A stretch of 64,000 nt of DNA, taken from assembly GCF_001907975.1 (NCBI RefSeq), contig NZ_CP017834.1, positions 1,164,303 to 1,228,302 of the forward strand. Direction: 5' to 3'. Below are positions 29,394 through 38,904 of this stretch, piece after piece. The stretch is from Silvanigrella aquatica. GTDB taxonomy: Bacteria > Bdellovibrionota_B > Oligoflexia > Silvanigrellales > Silvanigrellaceae. A program made the translations under genes and the position numbers. Under the pieces are notes generated by a model. That model was given only the letters and a program-made list of their open reading frames with translations, did no database searches and had not been told where the DNA came from. Every line of letters starts with the position of its first letter. The first letter of the stretch is position 1.

Positions 29394-29550
29394 ATTATTC
29401 CTCGATTCAAGAAAAAATATAACAAATTATGAAAACATTAAATTTTCATTACAATTTTATCATTTTAAAAGTTTTTTTTTACTGAGAATATTTTGCTCAT
29501 ACTACAAATTGACATTTAAAATTATTGCATTTTTAAATTCAAGTTAAGGA

Positions 29551-31062
29551 TTAGGATTCGCCTTTAATTAAGACTTCAATGTCTTTTGCTGTGGTATCTA
29601 GGGATTTACTTTGTTTGACTAAGTCCACCGCTGATTCCGAAACAGAGCTTACTGAAGCTTGGCTGCGTTGTGTTGATCTGTCGATGTTTCCCATGGCTTC
29701 AGATATTTGTCTGACTCCAATTTCTTGTTCACGAGTGGCATCAGATATTTGTTGAATGGTCGAAGTCATTGTTGATATGTCTGTGGATATTTCTTGAAAT
29801 GCTTGTTGTGCTTCGGCTGTGACTTTTTTACCTTCATCGACTCGTTCTTTTGTTAAGCCTAATATTTTATTGACTTGTTCTTGGCTTGAAGTAATAAGTT
29901 CTTGAATTTCTTGTGCCGATTTTCCGCTGACTTTTGCTAAATTACCTACTTCTTCAGCCACAACGGCAAAACCTTTTCCATATTCTCCCGCACGCGCTGA
30001 TTCTATGGAGGCATTTAACGATAACAATTCCGTTTTAGAAACAATATCATTAATAACGGCTGTTTTTGCATTAATTTGGCTGATTATAGTTGCAATATTT
30101 TGGAGTTCACTATTGGATTGTTGAATTGTTTCCATGGCAGAGACAAGACGCTGCATGGTGGTTTGTCCTGTTTCTGTTTTAGTTGACGCATGGGCAGCAA
30201 CATTTGTTGATTCTTTTGCATTTTCAGCGGTTCTATTTACCATACTGGTAATTTCATTTACAGCAGCGCTTGTTTCATGAATTGAGGAAGCTTGTTCTGA
30301 TGCAGAATCTGTAAGTTGTTCAGATCCCTTTTTTAATGTCGAAGCGATTTCGCTTGTGGCCACACTTTGGCTTTTTAAATTTTCCACAGCATTATTTAAT
30401 GATCCTGTCGTATTACGAATAATTTGAATGATAAATAAACCAATGAGTATAGAAGATCCAATAATACTTAACATTGTAATATTTGTGATTGTTGTTAAAT
30501 TTGCACCTTTTTCAGTTGATTTAATGCCGCCATTGTAATTAAATGTTGCGAGTTTACTAATTGCTTCTTCAAGAGCTGCGGCATCTTTACGTGCTTCTTT
30601 TAAAACATATTTTATGGCTTCTGCTTTTTTTCCTTCATTATTTATTTTAAGACTTTCTCTTACGGCTTTATCGTATATTTGCCATTTTTTTACGACATCA
30701 TTATACAGTTCAGTTTCTTCGGAGCCGCTTACAAGCTTTTTATATTTTTCAATAGCTTCGTTTATGTGATCCGTATATTTATTTAATGCCTTTAAATCTT
30801 CTTCTTTCAATTTTTTTTCTTCTTCGCCCGTGTGAATTAAGGAGTTTGATAATAGTCCTAAAATGCGTCTTGCATATTTGCCAACACCTTCACTCATCTT
30901 ACTTGTCGACAAAACACTAGGTAGCCAGTTGTCACCGGTCTCATGGGCATAGTCTTGTGTTTTATTAATCATTAAAATGGTATAAATTCCTGAACAAACG
31001 ATTAGGAGCAATAGAACTATAATTGAAATATTGAGTTTAAATGATAAACTTTTTTTACTCAT
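29551..31062 (-). CDS. Methyl-accepting chemotaxis protein, 4HB sensor, no evident HAMP (array member 3)
   Basis: This is the closest relative of array member 4: sensor and signalling halves align almost throughout, including [12 protein letters not shown] in the first sensor helix. ATG 31062 gives the family start [11 protein letters not shown], with GGA eight bases upstream; the TTG at 31074 would place its start on top of that site. The signalling tip is intact and the C-terminus is short (VLIKGES) without a CheR/CheB tether. The very high similarity to member 4 points to tandem duplication. Confidence 0.92.
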   Translation of the reverse strand: MSKKSLSFKLNISIIVLLLLIVCSGIYTILMINKTQDYAHETGDNWLPSVLSTSKMSEGVGKYARRILGLLSNSLIHTGEEEKKLKEEDLKALNKYTDHINEAIEKYKKLVSGSEETELYNDVVKKWQIYDKAVRESLKINNEGKKAEAIKYVLKEARKDAAALEEAISKLATFNYNGGIKSTEKGANLTTITNITMLSIIGSSILIGLFIIQIIRNTTGSLNNAVENLKSQSVATSEIASTLKKGSEQLTDSASEQASSIHETSAAVNEITSMVNRTAENAKESTNVAAHASTKTETGQTTMQRLVSAMETIQQSNSELQNIATIISQINAKTAVINDIVSKTELLSLNASIESARAGEYGKGFAVVAEEVGNLAKVSGKSAQEIQELITSSQEQVNKILGLTKERVDEGKKVTAEAQQAFQEISTDISTMTSTIQQISDATREQEIGVRQISEAMGNIDRSTQRSQASVSSVSESAVDLVKQSKSLDTTAKDIEVLIKGES

Positions 31063-31099
31063 AATATTATCCAAGATGAAAAGTTAATTTTTTTTAATT

Positions 31100-32605
31100 T
31101 CAATTGTTACTTCCTTCAATTAAAAATTCAACATCTTTCGTCGTTTTATCAAGTTGTTCACTTTGGCTGACAAGCACATGAGATGATTCTGCGGTTGTAT
31201 TTACAGCGACTTGGCTATTTTGAGTCGCTCTATCAATATTGGTCATTGCGGTTGAAATTTGTCTCACACCAATTTCTTGCTCCCGTGTGGCTTCGGATAT
31301 TTGTTGAATCACTGTTGACATATTGCTAATGTCTTCAGAAATTTTAAGAAAAGATTCCTGAGCTTCCGCTGTTACTTTTTTACCCTCTTCAACACGTTCT
31401 TTGGTTAAGTCGAGTATTTTATTTACTTCTTCTTGGCTTTTGGTAATAAGCTCCTGAATTTCATTTGCCGATTTTCCGCTAATTTTAGCTAAGTTTCCCA
31501 CTTCTTCTGCAACGACTGCGAATCCTTTGCCATACTCTCCTGCTCTTGCCGATTCGATTGAGGCATTTAAGGAAAGTAATTCGGTTTTAGAAACGATATC
31601 ATTAATAACAGCGGTTTTAGAATTAATTTGATTAATAATGACAGCTATATTTTGCAGTTGTGCATTGGATTCTTGAATAGTTTCCATGGCGGAGACAAGT
31701 TTTTTCATGGTAACTTGGCCTTGTTCCGCTTTTTCCGAAGCACTTGTTGCCACATTTGTCGATTCTTTTGCGTTTTCTGCCGTTCTATTCACCATGCTGG
31801 TAATTTCATTAATAGCCGCCGTTGTTTCATGCACAGAAGCAGCTTGTTCTGAAACGGACTCAGAAAGGGATTTAGATTCATTTTTTAAACTGGCAGCAAT
31901 TTGATTCGTAGCTATACTTTGTTTTTTTAAATTTTCAGTTGCTATTGCAATTGAAGTCGTCGATTTTTTAATTAATTGTAAAATAAAAATTCCTATGATA
32001 ATTGAAATAACTCCAATGATAGACATTATTATATTTGTTATTTTTGTGAAGTAACTGCCTTGTTTAGTTGATTCAATGGCACCAGTATTATTAATTTTGC
32101 TTAAATTAGTAATGAGTTGTCTAGATCCAAGAAATAGAGGCAGTGTGTTTGCGTAAAAATGTTGAAAAGACTCTTTTCCTTTACCAGCTTGAGCTAGATT
32201 TAAGTCTTCCTTCATAGTTACTTTAACTTTAGTCCAATTTTCAATTAACTCATTTAATGCTTTAGTCTCTTCGCCTGGATCAACAATTTTTTTATGTTTT
32301 TCAAAACGCTCATCTAATATTTTTAAAAATTCTTGTAATTTTTCTAAGTCTACCTTTGTTTCTTCAGCGCTGTGTTTTGTTCCATAACTTCCAATAATGG
32401 ATACATGTCTGCGGGAAGCATTTCCGTAGGCATCTGAAATTTGCGAAATTGACTTTACGCTGGGCAGCCAATTTGTTCCTGTTTCCTGAGCAAACTCCTG
32501 TGATTTATTAATCATTATAATGGCATAAATTCCAGCAATTAATATTAGTAAAAAAAGAACTAATACAGATATGTTTAATTTAAAAGCGAGACTTTTTTTC
32601 TCCAT
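31100..32605 (-). CDS. Methyl-accepting chemotaxis protein, 4HB sensor, no evident HAMP (array member 2)
   Basis: This 501-residue receptor has two membrane helices and a periplasmic 4HB sensor with WLPSV and the first-helix segment [18 protein letters not shown] short connector leads into [16 protein letters not shown]. Its sensor differs more from members 3 and 4 than its signalling half does, as expected if ligand specificity diverged after duplication. The [14 protein letters not shown] segment before helix 2 corresponds to [10 protein letters not shown] in the others. AAGG lies nine bases before ATG 32605. It follows member 1 by 11 bases. Confidence 0.93.
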   Translation of the reverse strand: MEKKSLAFKLNISVLVLFLLILIAGIYAIIMINKSQEFAQETGTNWLPSVKSISQISDAYGNASRRHVSIIGSYGTKHSAEETKVDLEKLQEFLKILDERFEKHKKIVDPGEETKALNELIENWTKVKVTMKEDLNLAQAGKGKESFQHFYANTLPLFLGSRQLITNLSKINNTGAIESTKQGSYFTKITNIIMSIIGVISIIIGIFILQLIKKSTTSIAIATENLKKQSIATNQIAASLKNESKSLSESVSEQAASVHETTAAINEITSMVNRTAENAKESTNVATSASEKAEQGQVTMKKLVSAMETIQESNAQLQNIAVIINQINSKTAVINDIVSKTELLSLNASIESARAGEYGKGFAVVAEEVGNLAKISGKSANEIQELITKSQEEVNKILDLTKERVEEGKKVTAEAQESFLKISEDISNMSTVIQQISEATREQEIGVRQISTAMTNIDRATQNSQVAVNTTAESSHVLVSQSEQLDKTTKDVEFLIEGSNN

Positions 32606-32616
32606 ATCTTTGACCT

Positions 32617-34122
32617 TTAATTTGAATTACCTAATACAAGTACACTAATATCTTTTGCTGTTTTATCGAGTTTATCTGCTTGTTCAACTAAACTTGAGGC
32701 GGATTCTGCTGTTGAACTTACTGCGGTTTGACTTTTTTGAGTTGCCTTATCTATTTGTGACATTGCTGTAGATATTTGCTTAACTCCAATTTCCTGTTCT
32801 TTTGTGGCATCTGATATTTGTTGAATCACGCTTGCCATAGTGCTAATATCTTCAGAAATTTTAAGAAAGGATTCTTGTGCTTCCGCAGTTACTTTTTTTC
32901 CTTCATCTACTCTTTCTTTTGTCAGGCCTAATATTTTGTTAACTTGTTCTTGACTTGAAGTAATGAGCTCTTGAATTTCACTCGCCGATTTTCCACTTAT
33001 TTTTGCTAAGTTTCCAACTTCTTCTGCAACAACGGCAAAACCTTTACCATATTCTCCTGCTCTTGCCGACTCAATAGAAGCGTTTAGTGACAATAATTCT
33101 GTTTTAGAGACAATTTCATTAATAACTGCGGTTTTGGTATTTATTTGGCTAATAATGACAGCAATATTTTGTAATTGAGTATTCGACTCTTGAATCGTTT
33201 CCATCGCATTTACAAGATTGTTCATTGTTTTTTGCCCAAGTTCTGTTTTATCAGAAGCACCTTTAGCAACTTCTGTCGATTCTCTTGCATTTTCAGCAGT
33301 CCGATTTACCATGCTAGAAATTTCATTTATGGCTGCCGTCGTTTCATGGACAGAACTTGCTTGTTCTGAAACAGAGTCAGCAAGTGATTGAGATCCTTTT
33401 TTAAGATCATTTGCAATTTTATTTGTGGAAATGCTTTGATTTTTTAAATTATTAATAGCTTTTTCTATGAGTCCCGTAGATTTTCGAATAATTTGAAAGA
33501 TAAAAAGAACAATAATAATGGAAGAAATAATAGTTGAAGACATAGTCACATTAGTTAAATTTGTTAAATAAGCGCCTTGTTTTGTCGATTCTATTCCACC
33601 ATTATAGTTGAAATCACTTAATGCAATTAAATTATTTCCCAATTCGAGAACAAGAGGTAATGTTTCGTCATGGTACATGGCAAAGCTTTCAGGACCTTTG
33701 CCAGTTTCAGCCAAAGCTTTATTTTCTATCATTTTTTTCTTAAGAACTTCCCAGCTTTTTAAACATTTGTCGTAATACGTCTGTTCTTCGGGGCCACTGA
33801 TTAAAGGATTGTAATCTTTGATATGCTTATCAAGAGTTTCAATATACTCGTCTAATGTTTTTGCGTTTTTATTTTTTTCTTCTGTAGAAGAATTAAAACT
33901 CCAGTCAAGTGTGTAAATGGATAATCTTCTTGGTGCAGAAGCGAGATCCCTATTCAGCTGGCCAACAGCAGCGATACTTGGCAGCCAGTTTCTTCCTGTG
34001 TCATCTGCATAAGTTTGTGTTTTATTTATCATATATGAAGAATATAACGATACCCCAAATACAAGAATCAACAATATTATTGCTGAAGTATTTAATTTAA
34101 AGGCGAGGCTCCTATTCCCCAT
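32617..34122 (-). CDS. Methyl-accepting chemotaxis protein, 4HB sensor, no evident HAMP (array member 1, promoter-proximal)
   Basis: This is the first gene of the minus-strand receptor array. It has the same plan as the others, with WLPSI in place of WLPSV and a distinct sensor ([17 protein letters not shown]). The signalling tip [18 protein letters not shown] is unchanged. A sigma-28-like promoter lies about 47 bases upstream, which fits co-regulation with flagellar or chemotaxis genes elsewhere. GAGGAG precedes the ATG by eleven bases. The C-terminus (VLVLGNSN) lacks a methyltransferase tether, so adaptation would rely on other receptors or on tether-free methylation. Confidence 0.93.
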   Translation of the reverse strand: MGNRSLAFKLNTSAIILLILVFGVSLYSSYMINKTQTYADDTGRNWLPSIAAVGQLNRDLASAPRRLSIYTLDWSFNSSTEEKNKNAKTLDEYIETLDKHIKDYNPLISGPEEQTYYDKCLKSWEVLKKKMIENKALAETGKGPESFAMYHDETLPLVLELGNNLIALSDFNYNGGIESTKQGAYLTNLTNVTMSSTIISSIIIVLFIFQIIRKSTGLIEKAINNLKNQSISTNKIANDLKKGSQSLADSVSEQASSVHETTAAINEISSMVNRTAENARESTEVAKGASDKTELGQKTMNNLVNAMETIQESNTQLQNIAVIISQINTKTAVINEIVSKTELLSLNASIESARAGEYGKGFAVVAEEVGNLAKISGKSASEIQELITSSQEQVNKILGLTKERVDEGKKVTAEAQESFLKISEDISTMASVIQQISDATKEQEIGVKQISTAMSQIDKATQKSQTAVSSTAESASSLVEQADKLDKTAKDISVLVLGNSN

Positions 34123-34168
34123 AACGTTTTTGGCTCCTCAATTTGAGAGTCACATGAAAACAAAGTTG

Positions 34169-34195
34169 GTATCGGAAAGTTTTCTTGTTTCTTAA
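34169..34195 (-). promoter_or_regulatory. Candidate sigma-28 (FliA-type) promoter for the chemoreceptor array
   Basis: On the minus strand TTAAG is followed about 14-15 bases later by TCCGATAC. The flagellar consensus is TAAA, 15 bases, GCCGATAA. The -10 matches 6 of 8 bases including the CCGATA core. It lies 47 bases before the first receptor gene. Confidence 0.5.
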
Positions 34196-34302
34196 TGCCA
34201 GTGTAATTTAAGAATTTCAATATTTGCCCTTTTTACTCAGAACATGTATTTAACTAATGATCATTATTATGTTTTAAAAGTTTTGGTACTTAGGGAGTAC
34301 AT

Positions 34303-35460
34303 ATGCAACAGAGCCAATTAACCCCCCTCACACACTTAAGCGATGAGGAATCACTATTTTTTAAATCTGTTTCTGAGTTTGGTAAAAAAGAAATTTCTCC
34401 CTTAATTATGGAGATGGATGAGTCCGAAACACTGAACCCCACTCTCATCAAAAAAATATTTGAAATGGGATTAATGGCTATTGAAATTCCAGAAATGTAT
34501 GGAGGCTCGGGAGGTTCTTTTTTTCAAGCCATTCTTGCCATTCAGGCCCTTGCTCAAATTGATCCCAGTGTGAGCGTTTTTGTGGATGTGCAAAATACTT
34601 TAGTAGCCAATGCTTTGCTAAAATGGGCAAGTGAAAGTGTAAAACAAAAATACTTCCCACAATTCGCAAAAAATAAAGTGGGAAGTTATTGTTTAACAGA
34701 GTCAAGCAGTGGTTCCGATGCTTTTGCTTTAAAAACAAATGCAGTAGATAAGGGAACACACTTTGAACTAAGTGGTAAAAAAATATTTATTACAAATGCA
34801 AAAGAAGCAAGTTTCTTTTTAGTTTTTGCAAATGTAAATCCATCACAAGGTTACAAAGGAATTACTGCTTTTTTAGTTGAAAAAGATTTTCATGGTGTTT
34901 CTTTAGGCCGTAAAGAAACAAAATTAGGAATTCGTGCAAGCAGCACCTGCGAAGTTATTTTTGAATCTGTTAAAGTACCAAAAGAAAATATCATAGGTGA
35001 ATTGGGTAAAGGTTATAAAATTGCCATTGAGACTTTAAATGAAGGGCGCATTGGTATTTCAGCACAAATGCTTGGCTTAGCCGAAGGTGCACTTGCGGCT
35101 GCTGTGTCTTATGCAAAACAAAGAGAGCAATTTGGCAAAATAATTTCTTCATTTCAAGGTATTCAATTTCAAATTGCAGAAATGTCAATAAAAATTGAAG
35201 CTGCAAAACTTATGGTGTATAATGCCGCACGACTTAAAGATGCGGGAATGAACTTTGTGAAAGAAGCTGCGATGGCTAAAAGCTTTGCTGGTGAAGTCGC
35301 AGAATATGTTGCGAGTACAGCATTAGAAATTTTTGGCGGCTATGGCTTTATTAAGGATTTTCCTGCAGAAAAATTTTATCGTGATTCAAAAATAGGCAAA
35401 ATATACGAAGGAACAACAAACATGCAGTTGCAAACTATTGCAAAGATGATACTAGATTAA
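34303..35460 (+). CDS. Acyl-CoA dehydrogenase
   Basis: The 385-residue flavoenzyme has the full ACAD order: N-terminal helical domain, the FAD-contacting CLTESSSGSDAFALKT motif in the beta domain, KLGIRASSTCEV, and the C-terminal helical domain. The latter has QREQFGK and the catalytic Glu region KIYEGTTNMQ. The family oxidises acyl-CoA to trans-2-enoyl-CoA and passes electrons to ETF. The motif set resembles short/branched-chain enzymes, but chain length cannot be fixed from sequence. GGGAG lies five bases before the ATG. No other beta-oxidation genes are adjacent. Confidence 0.93.
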   Translation: MQQSQLTPLTHLSDEESLFFKSVSEFGKKEISPLIMEMDESETLNPTLIKKIFEMGLMAIEIPEMYGGSGGSFFQAILAIQALAQIDPSVSVFVDVQNTLVANALLKWASESVKQKYFPQFAKNKVGSYCLTESSSGSDAFALKTNAVDKGTHFELSGKKIFITNAKEASFFLVFANVNPSQGYKGITAFLVEKDFHGVSLGRKETKLGIRASSTCEVIFESVKVPKENIIGELGKGYKIAIETLNEGRIGISAQMLGLAEGALAAAVSYAKQREQFGKIISSFQGIQFQIAEMSIKIEAAKLMVYNAARLKDAGMNFVKEAAMAKSFAGEVAEYVASTALEIFGGYGFIKDFPAEKFYRDSKIGKIYEGTTNMQLQTIAKMILD

Positions 35461-35499
35461 TCGTGTTGTTCTTAAGCTTTTTGTGGAGAGATTCATTCA

Positions 35500-35931
35500 A
35501 TGAAATTAAAAACTGTATTCTTAAATGTAAGCTCAGCTGCTGTTTCTTCTTTAATTGCTGTTCAAGCCTTTGCTCAAGCGGCAACTACGCAAGCTGTTGT
35601 AGCCCCACAGCAAGTTCCTGCGGGAGCAGCTACAACAGGGACTACGGCAGGTCCTGCGTGGATTAATTTTGCTCTAATGGGTGGTATTATTCTTTTTATG
35701 TGGCTTTTTGTATTCCGCCCTCAATCTAAAAGAGCAAAAGAGCAAAAAGAGTTTTTATCATCTTTAACTCCAGGTATTGAAGTTATTACGGCAGGCGGAA
35801 TTATTGGTACTATTGTTGAAGTGAAAGAAAATATTGTTTCTATTAATGTAGGTGGTTCCACAATGCGCGTTGTGAAATCTTCGATTTCTGGGAGATTAGA
35901 CGCTTCTTCCTCCATTCCGGCAACAAAATAA
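35500..35931 (+). CDS. yajC: Sec translocon accessory protein YajC
   Basis: The core matches YajC: a single membrane helix (ALMGGIILFMWLFVFRPQSKRAKEQKEFLSSL) and the following GIEVITAGGIIGTIVEVKENIVSI domain. It has about 45 extra N-terminal residues that look like a signal peptide (ending near VQAFAQA) plus an Ala/Thr/Val-rich spacer. The 143-residue product is therefore longer than the ~110 of E. coli. YajC associates with SecDF, and the genes follow in the usual yajC-secD-secF order, although a strong terminator separates yajC from secD. Confidence 0.92.
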   Translation: MKLKTVFLNVSSAAVSSLIAVQAFAQAATTQAVVAPQQVPAGAATTGTTAGPAWINFALMGGIILFMWLFVFRPQSKRAKEQKEFLSSLTPGIEVITAGGIIGTIVEVKENIVSINVGGSTMRVVKSSISGRLDASSSIPATK

Positions 35932-35962
35932 TACCGGTTTTGCTTTTTCGTTTGAATGGTTA

Positions 35963-35999
35963 AAAAACCGCTCGCCCTTAAGGAGCGGGCGGTTTTTTT
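35963..35999 (+). terminator. Intrinsic terminator between yajC and secD
   Basis: A long GC-rich hairpin (AAAAAACCGCTCGCCC with GAGCGGGCGGTTTTTT, with few mismatches) ends in seven T residues. Its place inside an otherwise conserved operon suggests attenuation or a separate secD promoter. Confidence 0.85.
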
Positions 36000-36043
36000 C
36001 TTTCAGCTTTTAAAATTAAAATTGATACCCTCTAGGTGAATTT

Positions 36044-37834
36044 ATGCAAAACAAAATCCCGATGCCGCCTATCTGGTGGATTAAGAGTATTGTTATTTTA
36101 TGTGCTCTTATTTTTGGTGTTCTTTATACTCTTCCGACTTTTTTTGGCAATCCTTCGGAATGGCAAAGGGACAGCAATGGTGTGCCCCTCAAATGGCATG
36201 AACGGATGGCTGAAAATATTCTTCCCTCATCGCGTGTTAATTTAGGTTTGGATCTCAAAGGCGGTCTTTCTTTAACTCTAAATGTTGAAGTTGAAAAAGC
36301 AGTTCAGGATTCCATTATCCGCGCCATCACACGTGCAAAAGAAACGGTCGCAGCCGAAAATATTAAAACAGGCGCTTTTAAAGTAAATGATGATTTATCT
36401 GCGACAATAGAAATTGATACTCCCTCTCACGCACAAATATTACAAAAAAGAATTAATGAGCAAACTCTATTACTCTTATATGAAAAAGTAATTGGAAATA
36501 CTCTTTATTTTAAAGCGAATCGCAATTACATTGTCGACTTTGAAAAACAACTCATGCAGCAAGCTATGAACACCATTCGAAATCGAATTGACCAATTTGG
36601 TGTTGCTGAGCCAAGTATATTTCAATCAGGAGACACTCGTATTGTTGTGGAATTGCCGGGTATGTCTGATATTCAAAGAGCAAAACAATTGCTCGGTAAT
36701 ACAGCGCAACTCGATTTTAGATTGGCGTTAAATTCTGTATCAAAAGATCAGCTTCCCTCACTCCTTGATGAAGCGCGCAAGGCTTTAAATATTTCTCATG
36801 ACGATACGCAGGCGTCGACAATTGAGCATTTATCGCAATGGCTCCGGGATAAAAATAAACTTCCCATGAATGCCACCATTATTTTGCAACGCATTTATGG
36901 TCAAGAATCTTCTGCGGGTAAAGTGGTTTCGACAATTCCTCATTTGGTTGAAGCCCATGCTAAATTAACTGGTGATTTAATTGAAGATGCGCAAGCATTA
37001 CAAACAGCAGAAAATTATATTCCGCAATACAGTGTGTCCTTGAAATTTAAACCTCAAGGCGCAAAACTCTTTGGAGAGTTAACCACACTAGCCGCTGATT
37101 CTAAAAATCCGCCTCATGAAGTCGCTATTATTCTCGATGGCAATGTGCAAAGTTCACCTTATGTGAAAGCTCCTATTATTGGTGGAAATGCTTCTATTAC
37201 CATGGGAAGCAGTCTCAACTTGCCCGAACAAATGAAACAAGCGCAAGATTTATCGTTGGTTTTACGTGCAGGAGCTCTTCCCGCTTCCGTAAAAGTTGTT
37301 GAAGAAAGACAAATTGGTCCCAGTGAGGGCGCACAAAATATTCATGCTGGAATTATTTCTACCATTGTGGCTGCTATTTTAGTCGTTGTTGTGATGTTGC
37401 TTATTTATGGTGCTTCTGGCTTTGTTGCGAATATTGCGATGCTATTTAATGTGCTACTCATATTAGCATTTATGGCTTTATTTGGTGCTACATTAACACT
37501 TCCTGGAATCGCGGGAATTGTTTTAACAATGGCTATTGCTGTAGATGGTAACGTAGTTATTAATGAGCGTATTCGTGAAGAAATTCGTTCTGGATTTAAT
37601 CAAAAGCAAGCTTTTTATAAAGGTTATCATACGAGTTTTCGTACATTAATCGATGCTCATATTACTTCAGCAGTAGCAGGAATTGTTTTGATGATTTATG
37701 GAAATCCTGCGGTAAAAGGATTCGCTGTTACGTTGTTGTGTGGTATTGTTTGTACTTTATTTACATCATATTATGTAACAGAAGTTATTGGACAATGGCT
37801 AGTTGAACGAACAAAAATTAAAAGGTTTGGATAA
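36044..37834 (+). CDS. secD: Protein translocase subunit SecD
   Basis: The 596-residue protein begins with one membrane helix, then a large periplasmic P1 domain containing GLDLKGGLSLTL and NRIDQFGVAEPSIFQSG. Five further helices with the SecD/RND signatures follow (ALPASVKVVEERQIGPSEGAQNIHAG; GIVLTMAIAVDGNVVINERIREE). SecD acts with SecF on the periplasmic side to pull substrates out of SecYEG using proton motive force. The start lies 45 bases after the yajC terminator and follows CTAGGTGAATTT. The gap to secF is 14 bases. Confidence 0.96.
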   Translation: MQNKIPMPPIWWIKSIVILCALIFGVLYTLPTFFGNPSEWQRDSNGVPLKWHERMAENILPSSRVNLGLDLKGGLSLTLNVEVEKAVQDSIIRAITRAKETVAAENIKTGAFKVNDDLSATIEIDTPSHAQILQKRINEQTLLLLYEKVIGNTLYFKANRNYIVDFEKQLMQQAMNTIRNRIDQFGVAEPSIFQSGDTRIVVELPGMSDIQRAKQLLGNTAQLDFRLALNSVSKDQLPSLLDEARKALNISHDDTQASTIEHLSQWLRDKNKLPMNATIILQRIYGQESSAGKVVSTIPHLVEAHAKLTGDLIEDAQALQTAENYIPQYSVSLKFKPQGAKLFGELTTLAADSKNPPHEVAIILDGNVQSSPYVKAPIIGGNASITMGSSLNLPEQMKQAQDLSLVLRAGALPASVKVVEERQIGPSEGAQNIHAGIISTIVAAILVVVVMLLIYGASGFVANIAMLFNVLLILAFMALFGATLTLPGIAGIVLTMAIAVDGNVVINERIREEIRSGFNQKQAFYKGYHTSFRTLIDAHITSAVAGIVLMIYGNPAVKGFAVTLLCGIVCTLFTSYYVTEVIGQWLVERTKIKRFG

Positions 37835-37848
37835 AGAGGAAAACGATT

Positions 37849-38904
37849 ATGGCTTTTAAAATTGGAAATATTCAAGTTTTCCCGCATAATTATTATTTTG
37901 ATTTTATGAAGTGGAGAAAAGTAACAGTTGGAATTTCTGTTGTTTTAGTTCTTCTTTCACTTCTTATTGTTGGTATAAAGAGCCTTAATTATAGTATCGA
38001 CTTTTTAGGTGGTGCTGAAATTCAGGTGAATGTCCTCAATAAATCTGTAACCCGAGAGCAATTACAGGAAGCGGTAAAAAAAGAAGGTTTTTCACATGCT
38101 GAAGTGACTACATACGGTAACTTTGTGGCTCGTAAAGACAATTCTGAAGCCTTCGTTATTCGTATTCAAAGCGAAAAAGGTGAAGATAAAAACGCAACTT
38201 CAAGTCGTGCTGGTGTGCTCGTTAATAATTTAAAAACACAATTTGGTGCAGATAAAATACGTATTGAATCTTCAACAAATATTTCAGGTAAAATTGGGCG
38301 AGAAGATGAGCTCAAAGGTTACATGGCATTGTTACTTTCCTGTATTGGAATTTTAATTTATATCGCCTTTCGATTTGACGCGCGTTTTGCTCCTGGTGCG
38401 GTATTGTGCTTGGTGCACAACGTGATCATTGCGCTTGGATTTATGACACTATTAGATCGTCCTTTTACCACAACGTCCATAGCGGCGTTTCTTACCATTG
38501 TAGGTTATTCCATTAATGATACGGTTATTGTCTACGATCGTATTCGTGAAACGCGTTTGTTGCAGCCTAAAATGCCTATGGTTGAAGTTGTCAATCGTAG
38601 TATTAGTCAAACTATGAACAGAACTATTTTAACATCGACAACAGGAATTTTAGCTCTCTTAGTGCTGTCCATTATGGGCGGCGGTGCTATTGAAGATTTT
38701 GCTATCACCATGCTTGTGGGTGTGATTGTGGGAACCTATTCCTCTATTTATGTAGCAGCTCCTTTAACACTGATGATGGACGGTTACTTTACAAAAATGG
38801 GTTGGAAGCAAAAAGACAATAAGGAAAAAGCGAAATTAGAGCGCCCTAAAGACTATGCTCCTCCTATTAATGTAAGGAAAAAAACACCTCAGGAAAAAAG
38901 ATAA
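37849..38904 (+). CDS. secF: Protein translocase subunit SecF
   Basis: The 351-residue partner of SecD has an N-terminal helix followed by IDFLGGAEIQVNV. A small periplasmic domain leads to five helices including the SecF motif TIVGYSINDTVIVYDRIRE. The basic C-terminal tail (KEKAKLERPKDYAPPINVRKK) is cytoplasmic. Its TAA is directly followed by the ATG of recJ with no spacer, so the two are translationally linked. Confidence 0.96.
   Translation: MAFKIGNIQVFPHNYYFDFMKWRKVTVGISVVLVLLSLLIVGIKSLNYSIDFLGGAEIQVNVLNKSVTREQLQEAVKKEGFSHAEVTTYGNFVARKDNSEAFVIRIQSEKGEDKNATSSRAGVLVNNLKTQFGADKIRIESSTNISGKIGREDELKGYMALLLSCIGILIYIAFRFDARFAPGAVLCLVHNVIIALGFMTLLDRPFTTTSIAAFLTIVGYSINDTVIVYDRIRETRLLQPKMPMVEVVNRSISQTMNRTILTSTTGILALLVLSIMGGGAIEDFAITMLVGVIVGTYSSIYVAAPLTLMMDGYFTKMGWKQKDNKEKAKLERPKDYAPPINVRKKTPQEKR

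Noticed and set aside
29394-29550. A sigma-28 promoter in the gap inside the receptor array
   Set aside because: No CCGAT core was found on the minus strand, so only the upstream element is proposed.
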